Below are positions 1-7,204 of a stretch of 64,000 nucleotides of DNA, one piece after another. Numbering within the stretch: the first letter of the stretch is position 1; the number at the start of each line of letters is the position of its first letter. Below the pieces are notes generated by a model. That model was given only the letters and a program-made list of their open reading frames with translations, was not told the DNA's origin and made no database searches. Both the position numbers and the translations under genes were made by a program. Location: NCBI RefSeq assembly GCF_014843845.1, contig NZ_JHQS01000061.1:248001-312000 (forward strand), written 5' to 3'. This stretch comes from Mesorhizobium amorphae (GTDB lineage: Bacteria > Pseudomonadota > Alphaproteobacteria > Rhizobiales > Rhizobiaceae).

Positions 1-48
1 ACCTACAGATTAGGAATCTGCCGCTCTATCCTACTGAGCTACGGGACC
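1..48 (-). tRNA. tRNA-Arg (CCT anticodon), partial at window edge
   Basis: Read on the minus strand, the first 48 bases give a 7-nt 5' acceptor strand (GGTCCCG), then TA at positions 8-9, a GCTC D-stem with an A-rich D-loop, and an anticodon stem-loop whose 7-nt loop is TTCCTAA. The anticodon is therefore CCT, which reads the AGG arginine codon. The variable loop begins at the window edge, so the T-arm and 3' acceptor strand lie outside. The 5' end is placed at base 48 by counting seven acceptor bases before the conserved T8-A9. Confidence 0.9.
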
Positions 49-59
49 ACGCGGCCCGA

Positions 60-88
60 CACATAGCCGCTTCGGATCGTTTCGCCAA
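60..88 (-). promoter_or_regulatory. Sigma70-type promoter for tRNA-Arg
   Basis: On the minus strand, TTGGCG and TATGTG are separated by exactly 17 bases. The -10 element ends 11 bases before the mature tRNA 5' end. Both elements match four or more consensus positions and sit where a tRNA promoter is expected. This is inferred from motif and position only. Confidence 0.55.
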
Positions 89-232
89 GAGGAAGGTTCA
101 AAGCGCCGGGTCGATACGCCGAGGTGTGGCGCGGCCTTGAATTCCAAGGCCTGCGCCGTCGCTGACAAGCCGCAATCTCGCCGTGCCCGTGCCCGAACGC
201 CGGCGCCGCATGCGGCCCGGCGCCAAAGTCCG

Positions 233-1396
233 TCAGGCGGCCAGCGCGGTTTCGGCCAGCTTCACCCAATAGCTCATGCCGTGCGGGATGACCTCGTCGT
301 TGAAGTCGTAGGCCGGGTGGTGGAGGCCCGCGGTGTCGCCATTGCCGATGAAGATGAAGGCGCCGGGGCGCGCTTCCAGCATGTAGGAAAAATCCTCGCC
401 GCCCATCACCGGCTGGATGGCGCGGTGCACCTGGGCGCTGCCCGCGACATAGGCCGCGATATCGCCGGCAAAGACCGTTTCTTCGGCGTGATTGAAGGTG
501 ACGGGATAGTTGGCGTTGTAGTCGACCTCGATCGTCGCGCCGAAGGCGGTGGCCAGTCCCTGGCAAATGGTGCGGATGCGCTCCTCCGCCTTCTTGGCGA
601 CTTCCTTCTTCAGCGAGCGCACGGTGCCGGCGATCTCGGCGTTTTCGGGAATGACGTTATAGGCGTCGCCGGCGTGGAACTTCGTCACCGACACCACCAC
701 CGCCTCGACCGGGTCGGTGCTGCGCGAGGCGACCGTCTGCAATGCGCCGACCAACTGGCTGGTGATGACGATCGGATCGATGGTGCCGTGTGGCATCGCC
801 GCATGGCCGCCGCGGCCCTTGACGGTGATGGTGAATTCGGCGGTCGCCGCCATGATCGGGCCCGGCCGGATGGCAAACTGGCCGACCGGCAGGCCCGGCA
901 TATTGTGCATGCCGAACACTTTGGAGATGGCGAAGCGGTCCATCATGCCGTCCTTGACCATCTCGTTGCCGCCGCCGCCGCCTTCCTCGGCCGGCTGGAA
1001 GATCACAGCCACGGAACCGCTGAAATTGCGGGTCTCGCTCAGGTATTTGGCCGCGCCCAGCAGCATCGCCGTGTGGCCGTCATGGCCGCAGGCATGCATT
1101 TTGCCGGGAATGGTGGACGCATAGGGCTTGCCGGTGATCTCGTTGATCGGCAGCGCGTCCATGTCGGCGCGCAGCCCAATGGTCGTGCCGTCGCCCTTGC
1201 GGCCGTGGATGATGCCGACCACGCCGGTCTTGCCGAGGCCCGTCACCACCTCGTCGCAGCCGAATGCCTTCAGCTTCTCGGTGACGAAAGCGGCGGTCTG
1301 GAAGACGTCGAAGTTCAGTTCCGGCGTCTGATGCAGGTGCCGTCGCCAGCCGGCAACCTCTTCTTGCATCTCGGCGGCGCGATTCAGGATAGGCAT
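233..1396 (-). CDS. M20 family amidohydrolase (hippurate hydrolase / aminoacylase-like)
   Basis: A 387-residue cytosolic metallo-amidohydrolase of the HipO/AmaA class. These enzymes hydrolyse N-acylated amino acids or similar amides using two divalent metals. Expected metal-site motifs are present in order: ACGHDGH (about 102-108), PAEEG (135-139), GMHNMP (162-167) and, near the C-terminus, GGEDFSYM. The internal lid or dimerisation domain carries the GGHAAMPH motif. Length is typical of the family and there is no signal peptide. It stands alone between the tRNA and the divergent carboxypeptidase gene. The true substrate cannot be read from sequence; N-acetyl or N-benzoyl amino acids and auxin conjugates are all possible for this family. 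Confidence 0.9.
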   Translation of the reverse strand: MPILNRAAEMQEEVAGWRRHLHQTPELNFDVFQTAAFVTEKLKAFGCDEVVTGLGKTGVVGIIHGRKGDGTTIGLRADMDALPINEITGKPYASTIPGKMHACGHDGHTAMLLGAAKYLSETRNFSGSVAVIFQPAEEGGGGGNEMVKDGMMDRFAISKVFGMHNMPGLPVGQFAIRPGPIMAATAEFTITVKGRGGHAAMPHGTIDPIVITSQLVGALQTVASRSTDPVEAVVVSVTKFHAGDAYNVIPENAEIAGTVRSLKKEVAKKAEERIRTICQGLATAFGATIEVDYNANYPVTFNHAEETVFAGDIAAYVAGSAQVHRAIQPVMGGEDFSYMLEARPGAFIFIGNGDTAGLHHPAYDFNDEVIPHGMSYWVKLAETALAA

Positions 1397-1607
1397 GATC
1401 GGTCCATTTCGCTGTTGGGGCAGCCGGGTTGCGTCTGCTCAATTGCAATCGTGATTGTCCGGCACTTTGCCATGTTGGCGTCACATAGGGTAAATAGCAC
1501 CGCAGCAAAGCGGTCCGGGGATGAGGGTCGGACCAATATGCTGGCGACCGTGTAATGAAATCTTACGGAGCCAGAGGCGACTACGGCAAGAGGCGATTTC
1601 GGATTCC

Positions 1608-2777
1608 ATGATGTGGTACAGGCATTTTCTCAAATTGTTGCTGGCGGGCGCAGTTGCGCTGCCCGCCTTCGCGACATCGGTACTCGCCAATCCGCTGGTC
1701 CTGTTCGACCTGCAGACGGGCAAGATCCTCGAGCATCAGGACGCCTTCAAGCGCTGGTATCCGGCCTCGCTGACCAAGCTGATGACCGCCTATGTGACGT
1801 TCCGGGCGATCGCGGCGGGCGAGGTCCAGCTCGATTCGCCGATCAAGGTGACGAAGCATTCCGCCGGCGAGCCGCCGAGCAAGATGGGCTTCAAGCCTGG
1901 CTCGGTGATGCGGCTCGACAATGCGCTGAAGATGATGCTGGTCAAATCGGCCAACGACATTGCCATGGCCGTGGGCGAGAATGTCGGCGGCTCGCAGGCC
2001 GCGTTCGCCGAACGCATGAATGCCGAGGCGCGCCGGCTCGGCATGACCGGAACGCATTTCGTCAATCCGAACGGGCTTTATTCGCCCGACCAGTACACGA
2101 CGGCGCGCGACCTCGCTCTGCTGGTGATGGCGATCCGCGGCGAATTCCCGCAATACGCGCCCTGGTTCTCGATCGAGGGGCTTGCGGTCGGCAAGAAGGC
2201 GATCTCGAACTACAATCTCCTGATCGGCCGTTATCCCGGCGCCGACGGCATGAAGACCGGTTTCGTCTGTCCTTCGGGCTTCAACATGATCGGTTCGGCA
2301 ACTCGCAACGGCCGTACGCTGGTGGCGGTGGTGCTTGGCGAGAAATCCGCGGTAAGCCGGGCCGAGACGGCGGCACGTCTCCTCGACCAGGGTTTTGACA
2401 CGCCGGCGACTGGCTCGACCACCATCGCCGCCTTGCCCTCCTATGGCGACACGCTCTCGGCCAACGACATGAATGACGAGATCTGCAAGAAGAAGACGAA
2501 GGCGGAGCAGTCGGAAGCACCGCCTGCCGTTGCCGCCAAGGACGTGCCGAAATCGCCCTACCAGCAAAAGCTCGACCACGTGCCGACGCTGGTCGCCGTC
2601 GGCCTCGGCGGCGCCACCGGGCCGACGCCGAAGGCGATGCTCGACGAGACCGGCCAGGAATTCGCCGACGTGCCGCTGCCGACCTGGCGGCCCGACCGGC
2701 CGGCACCGGCCGGCGCCACCGTGGTCGGCTCGGCTGCCGTACAGGGCGACCAGCCGGTCAAGGCCGCGAAGAACTAG
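1608..2777 (+). CDS. D-alanyl-D-alanine carboxypeptidase (S11 / DacF-like penicillin-binding protein)
   Basis: A low-molecular-weight penicillin-binding protein that trims the terminal D-Ala from peptidoglycan pentapeptides in the periplasm. The start chosen (ATG at 1608, directly followed by a second ATG) gives a signal peptide of about 27 residues ending near VLA-N. The serine-protease triad motifs are visible: SLTK at residues 54-57 (S54 nucleophile), SAN further on, and KTG in DGMKTGF. The last 100 or so residues are rich in Pro, Ala and Lys and do not look like the usual PBP5 C-terminal domain or amphipathic anchor, so membrane attachment is unclear. The frame stays open upstream to 1521, but that extension would bury the signal peptide. 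The next gene starts 3 bases downstream, suggesting co-transcription. Confidence 0.92.
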   Translation: MMWYRHFLKLLLAGAVALPAFATSVLANPLVLFDLQTGKILEHQDAFKRWYPASLTKLMTAYVTFRAIAAGEVQLDSPIKVTKHSAGEPPSKMGFKPGSVMRLDNALKMMLVKSANDIAMAVGENVGGSQAAFAERMNAEARRLGMTGTHFVNPNGLYSPDQYTTARDLALLVMAIRGEFPQYAPWFSIEGLAVGKKAISNYNLLIGRYPGADGMKTGFVCPSGFNMIGSATRNGRTLVAVVLGEKSAVSRAETAARLLDQGFDTPATGSTTIAALPSYGDTLSANDMNDEICKKKTKAEQSEAPPAVAAKDVPKSPYQQKLDHVPTLVAVGLGGATGPTPKAMLDETGQEFADVPLPTWRPDRPAPAGATVVGSAAVQGDQPVKAAKN

Positions 2778-2780
2778 GCA

Positions 2781-3899
2781 ATGGCAAGCTTCCCGATCCC
2801 CGTGTCGGTGCTTACCGGTTTCCTCGGCGCCGGCAAGACGACGCTGCTCAACCGGCTGCTCAAGGATCCCACGCTCGCCGACACCGCCGTCATCATCAAC
2901 GAATTCGGCGAGGTGGCGATCGACCATCTGCTGGTCGAGCAGGCGTCCGACGGCATCATCCAGCTCTCCGATGGCTGCCTCTGCTGCACGGTGCGCGGCG
3001 AACTGGTCGACACGCTGGCCGATCTCGTCGACAGGCTGCAGACCGGCCGCATCGCCAAACTGGCCCGCGTCGTCGTCGAGACCACCGGTCTCGCCGATCC
3101 GGCGCCGGTGCTGCAGTCGATCATGGCGCATCCAGCACTTGTCCAGGCCTTCCGGCTCGATGGTGTCATCACTTTGGTCGACGCGGTCAATGGCAATGCG
3201 ACGCTCGATGCCCATGTCGAGGCACTGAAACAGGCGGCCGTCGCCGACCGCATCGTGCTGACCAAGACCGACCTGATGACTGAATCAGGCGATCTCGATG
3301 CCTTGCGGACCCGGCTGCGGCAGATCAATCCGGGTGCGGCGCTGCTCGAGGCCGGCGACAGGAGCACGGGCGCGGCCGCGCTGTTCGACTGCGGCCTCTA
3401 CAATCCGGCGACGAAATCCGCCGACGTGCAACGCTGGCTCGGCGAAGAAGCCGGCCATGATCATGGCGATCACCATCATGGCGATCATGATCATGGCGAT
3501 CACGACCATCACCACGGCCATCGCCACGATTCACGAGTGCGGTCCTATTCGCTCGTGCATGACGGTCCGGTGCCGTTTTCGGCGATCGAGATGTTCCTCG
3601 ACCTGTTGCGTTCCACGCATGGCGAGCGCCTGCTGCGCATGAAGGGCGTCATCGAGTTGCAGGAGGACCCGTCGCGGCCGCTGGTCGTGCACGGCGTGCA
3701 GAAGATCCTGCATCCGCCGGCGCGGCTGCCGTCCTGGCCCGACGGCCAGCGTGGCACCAGGCTGGTGCTGATCACGCTCGACATGCCGGAGGACTATGTG
3801 CGCCGGCTGTTTGCCGCCTTCACCAACCGGCCGTCGATCGACACGCCGGATAGAGCGGCGCTGGAAGACAATCCGCTGGCCATCGCCGGGCGGCGTTAG
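2781..3899 (+). CDS. CobW/COG0523 family GTPase, metallochaperone-type
   Basis: A 372-residue G3E-family GTPase. It has the P-loop GFLGAGKTT (13-21), the metal-binding GCLCC motif (65-69) and a base-recognition TKTD (161-164). A histidine/aspartate-rich insert (about 226-249) is followed by the CobW C-terminal domain. In this family the CxCC motif and His-rich loop bind zinc or another transition metal, and members act as metal-insertion chaperones; those near cobN can instead serve cobalamin synthesis. Here cobS and cobT are 16 kb away and the immediate neighbour is the D,D-carboxypeptidase, so a zinc-type role is more likely than a B12 role, but this is inference. It starts 3 bases after the carboxypeptidase stop. 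Confidence 0.9.
   Translation: MASFPIPVSVLTGFLGAGKTTLLNRLLKDPTLADTAVIINEFGEVAIDHLLVEQASDGIIQLSDGCLCCTVRGELVDTLADLVDRLQTGRIAKLARVVVETTGLADPAPVLQSIMAHPALVQAFRLDGVITLVDAVNGNATLDAHVEALKQAAVADRIVLTKTDLMTESGDLDALRTRLRQINPGAALLEAGDRSTGAAALFDCGLYNPATKSADVQRWLGEEAGHDHGDHHHGDHDHGDHDHHHGHRHDSRVRSYSLVHDGPVPFSAIEMFLDLLRSTHGERLLRMKGVIELQEDPSRPLVVHGVQKILHPPARLPSWPDGQRGTRLVLITLDMPEDYVRRLFAAFTNRPSIDTPDRAALEDNPLAIAGRR
3456..3503 (+). repeat. In-frame DNA repeat coding the His-rich loop of the CobW protein
   Basis: The 18-base unit at 3456-3473 (catgatcatggcgatcac) recurs exactly at 3486-3503, with a shortened copy between. The units keep the reading frame and encode HDHGDH, so copy-number change would alter the number of metal-binding histidines without a frameshift. 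Confidence 0.8.
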
Positions 3900-3916
3900 C
3901 TCGCGAAGGTGGCAGA

Positions 3917-4192
3917 TTACCGCAAGATTTCCACGGTGCCGCCACGCTCAACCAGAAAACGATGGCCGCCGGATACCGCCGCCGTTTCGATCAACTGGTG
4001 GCCGGCGTCGGAGCAGAAGGCCGGAATGTCGATGACCGCCAGCGGGTCGGTGGTCTCAAGCCACAGCCGGCTGCCCGGCCGCATCGCGGCCAGCCGCTTC
4101 TTCGCCTTCAGCACGGGAAGCGGGCAGTTCAGCCCCTTGAGGTCATAGACAGCGTCAGGATCGACCAAGGGCCTATCTTCTTGTTCAAGCAT
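3917..4192 (-). CDS. TusA/SirA family sulfurtransferase-like protein
   Basis: A 91-residue protein of the TusA fold with the hallmark NCPLPVLK motif, catalytic cysteine at residue 23. TusA-family proteins carry sulfur as a persulfide for tRNA thiolation or cofactor assembly; several paralogues have other, uncertain roles. A second cysteine (about residue 60, AFCSD) is also present. The ATG used as start lies inside a dispersed palindromic repeat (4188-4235), and the only ribosome-binding-like sequence upstream (GGAAAAAG) is also repeat-derived. A TTG at codon 9 is a possible alternative start. It lies downstream of, and on the same strand as, the L,D-transpeptidase gene. Confidence 0.85.
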   Translation of the reverse strand: MLEQEDRPLVDPDAVYDLKGLNCPLPVLKAKKRLAAMRPGSRLWLETTDPLAVIDIPAFCSDAGHQLIETAAVSGGHRFLVERGGTVEILR

Positions 4193-4235
4193 GATCTTTT
4201 TCCGAAAACCGGCTCCCGCTTTTCGGGATCATGCT
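4188..4235. repeat. Dispersed palindromic repeat, copy A
   Basis: A 48-bp imperfect palindrome with outer arms AGCATGATC and GATCATGCT, and an inner CCGAAAA / TTTTCGGG pairing around CCGGCTCCCGC. Related copies occur at 18369-18415 and 34846-34893. It fills almost the whole gap between the L,D-transpeptidase stop and the tusA-like gene and supplies that gene's start codon. The pattern matches short extragenic palindromes common in rhizobial genomes. Confidence 0.8.
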
Positions 4236-4243
4236 GCGGAACC

Positions 4244-5539
4244 TCAGCCGCCGAACATGCCGAGCAGCTTCTTCTTCAGCTTTGTCACCGTGCCGTCGCC
4301 GGCGTCAGCCGCCTGCGTCTCCGCCGGTGCGGCCTCGGCGGGCTGCGCGATGGTCGCGGTAGCGACCGGCTGCTGTGCCGCGGCCTTCTCGGCCTCTTTC
4401 TCGGCCAGTGCCTGCGACTTTGCGGCCTCCTTCGCAGCCTTGGCTGCCTCTATGGCTGCCAGCCGCTGCTCCTCGGCCTTCTTCTTGGCCGCCTTCTCCG
4501 CGTCGAGCGCGGCCATCTTGCGGCCGGCCGGCGAATCGATGCGGCCCATGCGCGCCGTCTCGGTCACCGTACCGTCGGAGTTGAGCGACGGCGGATCGAT
4601 CGGCACGCGCTCGCCGCGGGCGCGGCGCTTCGACCAGTCGGAAACGATGCTGGCTTCCTTGATGCCGGCGATCGTCGGCTTGGGCGCCGGCACGCTGGAC
4701 TTGACCGCGCCGCTGAACGCCGCTTCGTAAGTGCTCTGGTAGGCGTTGTAGGCGCTCTTCAGCGAATCCGGCTGCGTGCTGGCGGGGCAGGGCCCGGTCG
4801 GATCGAAGGTCGTGCCCTCCGGAGCCACCTGGTTGAAGACGTAGCGCTTCTCGCAGACGTCGACCTTCGGCGGCACCTTGGTGATCTCGAAATTGTCGTA
4901 GCCGACCTTCAGCATCTTCCAGAAGTCGTAGTTCGGGTCGTTGCGGTAGCGCGCCATGTTGGCGGGGGTCATGCGGAACGGAAAGGCCTCGATCTGGAAC
5001 TCGGTCTGGCCGCCCTGGAAGGCGTCGCGGCCGAAGGCATAGATCTGCTCGATCTGCGCGTCCGTCATCGAATAGCAGCCCGAGGACGAGCAGGCGCCGT
5101 GCACCATCAAATTGGAGCCGGTGCGGCCGTTGGCGCGATCATAGGCGTTGGGATAGCCGATGTTGAAGGACAGATGGTAATTCGAGCGCGGGTTCATCTG
5201 CTGGGGACGAACCGTGTAGAACCCTTCCGGCGCCTGGCGGTCGCCCTCGGTGAATTTGGGCCCGAGCTTGCCCGACCATTTGCAGATGTCGTAGCTGGCG
5301 ACCAGATCGTAGCGGCCGTTGGTCTTGGCCTTCCAGATCTCCAGCTTGCCCTCTTCCTTGAAGATGCGGGCCATCACCGAGGAGGTGCGGACCATGCCCT
5401 TGGCCTTCATGTCGGCCAGGATCTTGTCCGGCAGCGGCTTGTTGGCCTCCGGGGCGAAATCCTTCATCGAGGAATCGTTGCAGCCGGCCACGCCTATCGC
5501 GGCGATCAGAGCTCCGGTGCGGGAAAGCTTGGCAAACAT
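4244..5539 (-). CDS. L,D-transpeptidase (YkuD/YafK-type) lipoprotein with Lys/Ala-rich tail
   Basis: A predicted periplasmic murein-modifying enzyme. From the ATG at 5539 it has a short signal peptide with a lipobox-like GVAGC. A YkuD/YafK-type catalytic domain follows, with a conserved histidine and the HGACSSSGCYSM segment holding the nucleophilic cysteine. The last 100 or so residues form an Ala/Lys/Glu-rich, probably helical region. Such enzymes form or cleave 3-3 peptidoglycan crosslinks or link proteins to peptidoglycan. The frame stays open upstream to a GTG at 5581, but that would put 14 charged residues ahead of the signal peptide. Together with the carboxypeptidase at 1608 it makes this end of the window rich in wall-remodelling functions. 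Confidence 0.87.
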   Translation of the reverse strand: MFAKLSRTGALIAAIGVAGCNDSSMKDFAPEANKPLPDKILADMKAKGMVRTSSVMARIFKEEGKLEIWKAKTNGRYDLVASYDICKWSGKLGPKFTEGDRQAPEGFYTVRPQQMNPRSNYHLSFNIGYPNAYDRANGRTGSNLMVHGACSSSGCYSMTDAQIEQIYAFGRDAFQGGQTEFQIEAFPFRMTPANMARYRNDPNYDFWKMLKVGYDNFEITKVPPKVDVCEKRYVFNQVAPEGTTFDPTGPCPASTQPDSLKSAYNAYQSTYEAAFSGAVKSSVPAPKPTIAGIKEASIVSDWSKRRARGERVPIDPPSLNSDGTVTETARMGRIDSPAGRKMAALDAEKAAKKKAEEQRLAAIEAAKAAKEAAKSQALAEKEAEKAAAQQPVATATIAQPAEAAPAETQAADAGDGTVTKLKKKLLGMFGG

Positions 5540-5701
5540 GGTACGGCTACGTCTTTTCTCTCGGGCGACAGATTTCGGCACCGCCAGCCCACACGCTAAA
5601 CATTAGCGGACCGTAAGCCCGTTAACCTTGAAAAATCCTTACCGCAAGCTTCGGATCACCCCTCACGGCAATTTCATTGACCCGAATGCGGCGGCATTTT
5701 T

Positions 5702-5727
5702 GTGGCGAAATTGCGCAATTCCGCCAC
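5702..5727. promoter_or_regulatory. 26-bp near-perfect palindrome (operator or hairpin)
   Basis: The arms GTGGCGAAATTGC and GCAATTCCGCCAC are reverse complements except for one base pair. It lies 70 bp past the stop of the small RiPP-like gene and 163 bp upstream of the L,D-transpeptidase start. No T-run follows on the minus strand, so a simple Rho-independent terminator is unlikely. A dimeric regulator site or an RNA-stabilising hairpin are the alternatives. Confidence 0.5.
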
Positions 5728-5796
5728 TTTGCGGCGTGTTGGCCGGGGCAATCCCAAGGCGATCATACGTTTTGACAGATCCGGATCTGCCGGGGA

Positions 5797-5931
5797 CTAG
5801 ATAACGCTGCCACCCTCGGCATTGCCATCGCTATTGCCATTGTCCAGTGGCGGCTGGGAACTCACCTGTTGAGCCGTAAGTGCTTGCAGGCGGGCCGCTT
5901 TGACCAGCGTAGGTTTCTCGTATTTTTTCAT
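5797..5931 (-). CDS. Small peptide with lasso-type RiPP leader (putative RiPP precursor)
   Basis: A 44-codon gene starting with ATG at 5931, preceded by a strong AGGGGGGA ribosome-binding site about 7 bases upstream. Residues 4-19 read YEKPTLVKAARLQALT, which fits the leader pattern of lasso-peptide precursors (Y-x2-P-x-L, then T ten residues later); the usual glycine is alanine. Residues 21-44 would be the core and are polar and acidic with several Asn, Gly, Asp and Ser. No Cys is present. The first acid in the presumed core is about residue 10, later than the position 7-9 used for a canonical lasso ring. No cyclase, protease or RRE protein is seen in the window, so it may be an orphan precursor served in trans, or a relic. 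The gene itself looks real; its product type is inferred. Confidence 0.65.
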   Translation of the reverse strand: MKKYEKPTLVKAARLQALTAQQVSSQPPLDNGNSDGNAEGGSVI

Positions 5932-6153
5932 CTCAAATCCCCCCTAAAAGCGAAAAGCCTAATTAGCAGTCGTTAAAGCAGGGTGTCTATGGCGACCCAG
6001 TCCCGAACCCCAGGATAGTCTACTTTGAACCCGCTGAAGGCGGTAGCGCCTACTGCCACTTGCGGAAATGCGCATAGGGTCCAGGCCGTCACTAGGAACA
6101 TCCAATCAACGAACTGGTCTGCAGTCGGCGTTTCCGTGAAACGGTGAACCGCC
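5932..6153 (-). other. Gap between accA and the small RiPP-like gene
   Basis: These 222 bases contain a short minus-strand open frame ending at 5973 that starts inside accA in another frame, or at an internal ATG giving 42 codons. I recognise no family in it and see no ribosome-binding site before the internal ATG. A small hairpin, CGTTTC-ACG-GAAACG, lies just downstream of accA. The stretch is visibly less GC-rich than the neighbouring genes. Confidence 0.3.
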
Positions 6154-7104
6154 TTAGAGGCTACGGCCCATGGCCAGGTATTTCTCGCGGCGCTGCTCGC
6201 GGAAATCGGTGTTGGCGCCGGCAAAGTCCTTCATCGTCCTGGCGATGAGGTCGCCGGTGGCGGCAATCACCGTTTCCGGGGCGCGATGGGCGCCGCCGAG
6301 CGGTTCGGGGACGATGGCGTCGATGATCTTCATTTCGTAAAGATCCTGGGCGGTGATCTTCATGTTGGTCGCGGCATCCTTCGAGCGGGTGGTGTCGCGC
6401 CACAGGATCGAGGCAGCACCTTCCGGCGAGATCACCGAATAGATGGCGTGCTCGAGCATGTAGACCCGGTTGGCGGTGGCAATCGCAATGGCGCCACCGG
6501 AGCCGCCTTCGCCGATGACCACCGAGATCGACGGCACCTTGAGGCCAAGGCAGGCCGAGGTCGAGCGGGCGATGGCTTCGGCCTGGCCGCGTTCCTCGGC
6601 GCCGACGCCGGGATAGGCACCGGCGGTGTCGACCAGGGTCAAAAGCGGGATCTTGAAGCGGTCGGCAAGCTCCATCAGCCGCACCGCCTTGCGGTAGCCT
6701 TCGGGCCGCACCGAGCCGAAATTGTGCTTGAGACGGCTCGCCGTGTCCGAGCCCTTCTCCTGGCCGAGCACCGCCACCGGCTCGCCGCGAAAGCGGGCGA
6801 AGCCGCCGACAATCGCCTGGTCTTCACCGTAATTGCGGTCGCCGGCCAGCGGCGTGAAATCGCTGAGCAGGCCTTTGATGTAGTCGACGCAATGCGGCCG
6901 GTCGGGATGGCGCGCTACCTGCACCTTCTGCCACGGCGTCAGTGCCTTGTAGGCATCGCGCAGCGCATCGCGCGAGCGTTTCTCCAGCCGGCTGATCTCG
7001 TCGCCGACATCGACGGCCTCGCCGTTCTCGGCAAGCTTCTTCAGCTCAAGGATCTTGCCTTCGAGATCCTGCACCGGCTTTTCGAAATCGAGGTAATTGT
7101 ACAT
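6154..7104 (-). CDS. accA: Acetyl-CoA carboxylase carboxyltransferase subunit alpha
   Basis: The 316-residue alpha subunit of the carboxyltransferase that moves the carboxyl group from biotin-BCCP to acetyl-CoA, giving malonyl-CoA for fatty-acid synthesis. The N-terminus MYNYLDFEKP is characteristic of alphaproteobacterial AccA. The crotonase-like core includes the TLVDTAGAYPGVGAEERGQ segment and the EGGSGGAIA glycine-rich loop that forms an oxyanion hole. The frame extends 10 codons further upstream, but the family N-terminus supports the ATG at 7104. accD and the biotin carboxylase genes are not in the window. It lies 100 bases downstream of xerD on the same strand. Confidence 0.97.
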   Translation of the reverse strand: MYNYLDFEKPVQDLEGKILELKKLAENGEAVDVGDEISRLEKRSRDALRDAYKALTPWQKVQVARHPDRPHCVDYIKGLLSDFTPLAGDRNYGEDQAIVGGFARFRGEPVAVLGQEKGSDTASRLKHNFGSVRPEGYRKAVRLMELADRFKIPLLTLVDTAGAYPGVGAEERGQAEAIARSTSACLGLKVPSISVVIGEGGSGGAIAIATANRVYMLEHAIYSVISPEGAASILWRDTTRSKDAATNMKITAQDLYEMKIIDAIVPEPLGGAHRAPETVIAATGDLIARTMKDFAGANTDFREQRREKYLAMGRSL

Positions 7105-7204
7105 TCTTGAGCGGACCGGCAATTCGGAAGGCAATGGCTGGCGAAACCCTCGAAAACGGAGGCTCCGGGCGGTGGAACGTCGCCCTCACATAGCGATATG
7201 AGGC

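Noticed and set aside
137..1555. Long plus-strand open frame opposite the M20 amidohydrolase
   Set aside because: It is antisense to a gene with complete metal-site motifs, has no recognisable domain and a composition typical of high-GC shadow frames.
1581..3215. Long minus-strand open frame across the D,D-carboxypeptidase and CobW genes
   Set aside because: It crosses two well-supported genes on the other strand and shows the Arg/Asp/His-rich low-complexity composition of a shadow.
3456..3503. CRISPR-like direct repeats
   Set aside because: The repeats are in-frame and encode the His-rich metal loop of the CobW protein; there are no regular spacers.
3962..5599. 545-codon plus-strand frame over the L,D-transpeptidase
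   Set aside because: Its sequence is a Leu/Arg/Gly-rich shadow of the real gene with no signal, domain or ribosome-binding site.
5797..5931. Complete lasso-peptide biosynthetic cluster
   Set aside because: Only the precursor-like gene is present; adjacent genes are accA and an L,D-transpeptidase, not maturation enzymes, and the core lacks an acid at position 7-9.
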